This document shows, in pieces, positions 63,194-64,000 of a DNA stretch of 64,000 nucleotides. The translations under genes and the position numbers were made by a program. The notes beneath the pieces are model-generated. The model made no database searches, was not told the origin of the DNA, and worked only from the letters and a program-made list of their open reading frames with translations. The stretch comes from Scilla litardierei. Lineage: Eukaryota > Streptophyta > Magnoliopsida > Asparagales > Asparagaceae. Position 1 is the stretch's first letter. Each line of letters opens with the position of its first letter. The stretch is taken from positions 163,893-227,892 of the forward strand of contig JAULAV010003358.1 of the NCBI GenBank assembly GCA_030789695.1, read 5' to 3'.

Positions 63194-64000
63194 GTGTGGT
63201 TTTGGTTTGCACGTTCCCTGCCCGAGTCCTCTTTGACTCTGGTGCATCGATGTGCATTTTGGCCCAGAGCTTCGTGGAGAAACATTCCTTGTCGACGTCC
63301 CCTCTCTCCAAGAGTTGGAACATCGTTACAGGGAATGGAGTAGTCATGGTGCATCGTGGATGCAGTCCTTGCTCTGTGGTGGTTTGTGGACATGAGCTTT
63401 ATGCTGATTTTATTGTCCACAACATCATCAACTATGATGCAGTTCTTGGGATGGACTGGCTTGCGAGCTTCTATGCTACGATTGACTGCAGGAGAAAGAA
63501 GGTGGTGTTCGAGATTCCCGGACATCCAGTATTCGAGTTCAGTCGTGGTAGCAGTTCGCTTGGTCCTGTCAGATTTCGGGCCAGGCCGGTGAAGGCTGTG
63601 GCTATGCAGATGGAGCTGGAGTGGCCAGCTGTGGTGCGAGATTTTGGCGACGTCTTCCCCGAGGAGATGTTTGGTCTGCCGCCTGATCGAGCTTTGGAAT
63701 TTTCTATCGACCTTGTTCCAGGTGCGCAGCCGATTTCGAAGGCGCCGTATCGTATGGCACCTGCAGAGTTGGAAGAGTTGCGGAAGCAATTGGATGAGCT
63801 CTTGCAGAAGGGTTATATTAATCCTAGTGTGTCTCTGTGGGGAGCACCGGTGTTGCTGGTTAAGAAAAAGGATGGTTCGCGTCGCATGTGCGTGGACTAT
63901 CGGGGATTGAATGCGGTGACCGTTAAGAATAAATACCCGTTGCCTCGCATCGATGATATTTTTGATCAGCTTGGAGGTTCGAGGGTGTTTTCTAAATTGG
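63194..64000 (+). CDS. pol: Protease and start of RT of element C (runs off window)
   Basis: The frame is open to the last base. The aspartic protease active site is [10 protein letters not shown] (near 63231-63260), with a following [17 protein letters not shown] stretch typical of gypsy retropepsins. A linker with [15 protein letters not shown] leads into [26 protein letters not shown] (first 20 residues and onward), [19 protein letters not shown] and the beginning of [13 protein letters not shown]. The remaining RT, RNase H and integrase lie beyond the window. There is no ATG at the start of this frame, so it must be expressed as a fusion with Gag, by splicing of 63083-63193 or by readthrough. 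Confidence 0.88.

Larger units (their letters stand above)
34842..64000 (+). mobile_element. Tekay/Del-like Ty3/gypsy element C, split by B1-B2, 3' end outside window
   Basis: The 5' LTR starts TGTAACGAC and ends GTCGTGACA (imperfect inverted termini), preceded by ATACA as presumed target duplication. Gag with two CCHC knuckles, a protease with DSGAS and an RT start with WGAPV and [14 protein letters not shown] follow. Gag is interrupted at 38083-62589. The RT sequence style points to the Tekay/Del-type chromovirus group; integrase and any chromodomain lie beyond the window. Confidence 0.85.

Overview
The window is nuclear DNA of a flowering plant. I find no host gene, rRNA or functional tRNA gene. 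It is almost entirely transposable elements, many nested in one another, of lineages known from angiosperms: Athila-like Ty3/gypsy with a tRNA-Asp primer site, SIRE-like Ty1/copia with a third ORF, a Tekay/Del-like gypsy, Helitrons, a hAT derivative and a Mutator-like MITE. I cannot name the species.

Layout. 1-2546: decayed 3' end of an Athila-like element (tail plus one LTR). 2547-2931: GC-rich minisatellite and a short duplication. 2935-3522: minus-strand LTR/leader scrap of a copia-like element. 3655-4966: four head-to-tail Helitron-like units. 4975-5919: non-autonomous hAT element holding several tRNA-like modules. 6330-9755, continued at 34492-34841: decayed plus-strand element, probably copia-like. 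This was split by a SIRE-like copia element (9756-34491, TSD CTATA), whose 3' LTR was later split by a minus-strand Athila-like element, here called A (21913-33848, TSD CTCAC). At 34842 a Tekay-like gypsy, here C, begins and runs off the window. Its gag is split at 38083-62589 (TSD GTGAC) by an unusual LTR-internal-LTR-internal-LTR tandem of the same Athila-like family, here B1 and B2.

How the parts work together. A encodes Gag and protease but has lost RT, RNase H and integrase. B1 and B2 encode RT, RNase H and integrase but have lost Gag and protease. All keep the same LTRs, primer site, 3' tail and a third ORF. A and B look like complementary halves of one retroelement.

Most interesting signals: (1) five tandem stem-loops in the transcribed part of every Athila-like LTR, with a near-invariant loop (ttgcaagagattgg, centred on GAGA) and differing but compensating stems; (2) dense short palindromes (actcggccgagt in Athila-like, accgactagt/actagtcggt in SIRE-like) just upstream of the LTR TATA box and again upstream of the third ORF, with an internal TATA box in the Athila-like copies; (3) the SIRE-type palindrome array, including non-palindromic spacer sequence, inside the LTR of the unrelated Tekay-like element; (4) a candidate frame-preserving intron between gag and protease of the Tekay-like element.
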